A stretch of 5,215 nucleotides of DNA, taken from the NCBI GenBank assembly GCA_016199255.1, contig JACQHA010000434.1, positions 1 through 5,215 of the forward strand, given 5' to 3'. The position numbers and the translations under genes are program-made. Position 1 is the stretch's first letter, and every line of letters begins with the position of its first letter. The notes below the pieces were generated by a model that ran no database searches, had not been told where the DNA came from, and saw only the letters and a list, made by a program, of their open reading frames with translations. The stretch is from Deinococcus sp. Lineage in GTDB: Bacteria > Deinococcota > Deinococci > JACQHA01. Below, piece by piece: positions 5,120 through 5,215 of this stretch.

Positions 5120-5215
5120 ATGAGCGACCGCCTGATCGAGCCGCCCCGCCGGCCCCATACGTTCGATGCTCTCGTGGGCCAAGAGCATGTGAAAGAGGTG
5201 CTGCGCTCGGCCATC
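5120..5215 (+). CDS. dnaX: DNA polymerase III subunit gamma/tau, first 32 codons, cut by window edge
   Basis: The frame opens at the ATG at 5120 and is open to the right edge. The visible product begins MSDRLIEPPRRPHTF and continues DALVGQEHVKEVLRSAI. The R-P-x-x-F-x-x-x-V-G-Q-E-H-V pattern followed by a Leu-x-x-Ala-Ile helix is the typical N-terminus of the DnaX clamp-loader ATPase, which loads the sliding clamp during replication. The Walker motifs would lie beyond the window. The gene starts 17 bases after the SRP RNA and is preceded by a good ribosome binding site. The SRP RNA-dnaX order, known in many Gram-positive bacteria, gives independent support. Confidence 0.92.
   Translation, partial: MSDRLIEPPRRPHTFDALVGQEHVKEVLRSAI

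Noticed and set aside
4919..5188. Upstream extension of the acyltransferase frame by 90 codons on the minus strand
   Set aside because: It runs antisense through the SRP RNA and the start of dnaX, adds sequence unlike the family, and the ATG at 4918 already gives the normal length.

Overview
The window is a GC-rich, densely coding bacterial chromosome segment. It contains two divergent transcription units of conserved genes and no visible mobile DNA, CRISPR array or tRNA. The pairing of rapZ directly followed by a yvcK-type gene, a signal recognition particle RNA directly followed by dnaX, a long HflX and a YvcK with an N-terminal membrane anchor together suggest a high-GC, clostridial-like lineage of Bacillota (for example a Limnochordia- or Symbiobacterium-like group). 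This placement is inferred from gene content and order; no marker in the window fixes it.

Minus strand, transcribed from about 4918 down past position 1: an AAC(3)-family acyltransferase (4088-4918), the ribosome-associated GTPase HflX (2440-4074), a LolC/E-like four-helix ABC transporter permease (1266-2429), RapZ (341-1183) and the first 110 codons of a YvcK/CofD-like protein (1-331). The gaps are 13, 10, 82 and 9 bases, so this looks like one operon, possibly with a break or internal control point in the 82-base gap before rapZ. Plus strand, right end: a short SRP RNA of about 124 nt (4979-5102) with a well-placed promoter, then the first 32 codons of dnaX (5120-5215). The roughly 60 bases between the two units serve as a shared divergent control region.

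Functionally, RapZ and YvcK are linked in the literature to amino-sugar and cell-envelope precursor control (RapZ senses glucosamine-6-phosphate in E. coli; B. subtilis YvcK binds UDP-GlcNAc). An envelope-type permease and a membrane-anchored YvcK in the same operon fit a cell-envelope theme. HflX rescues stalled or stressed ribosomes. SRP RNA and dnaX serve protein targeting and replication.

The points most worth a second look are: a JAMM/RadC-like E...HxHP...SxxD signature in the N-terminal extension of HflX; a RapZ whose P-loop and two other conserved NTPase-domain positions are substituted; a G-run over the rapZ ribosome binding region that could form a quadruplex; and the membrane anchor on YvcK. 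No wholly new multi-gene system is evident.
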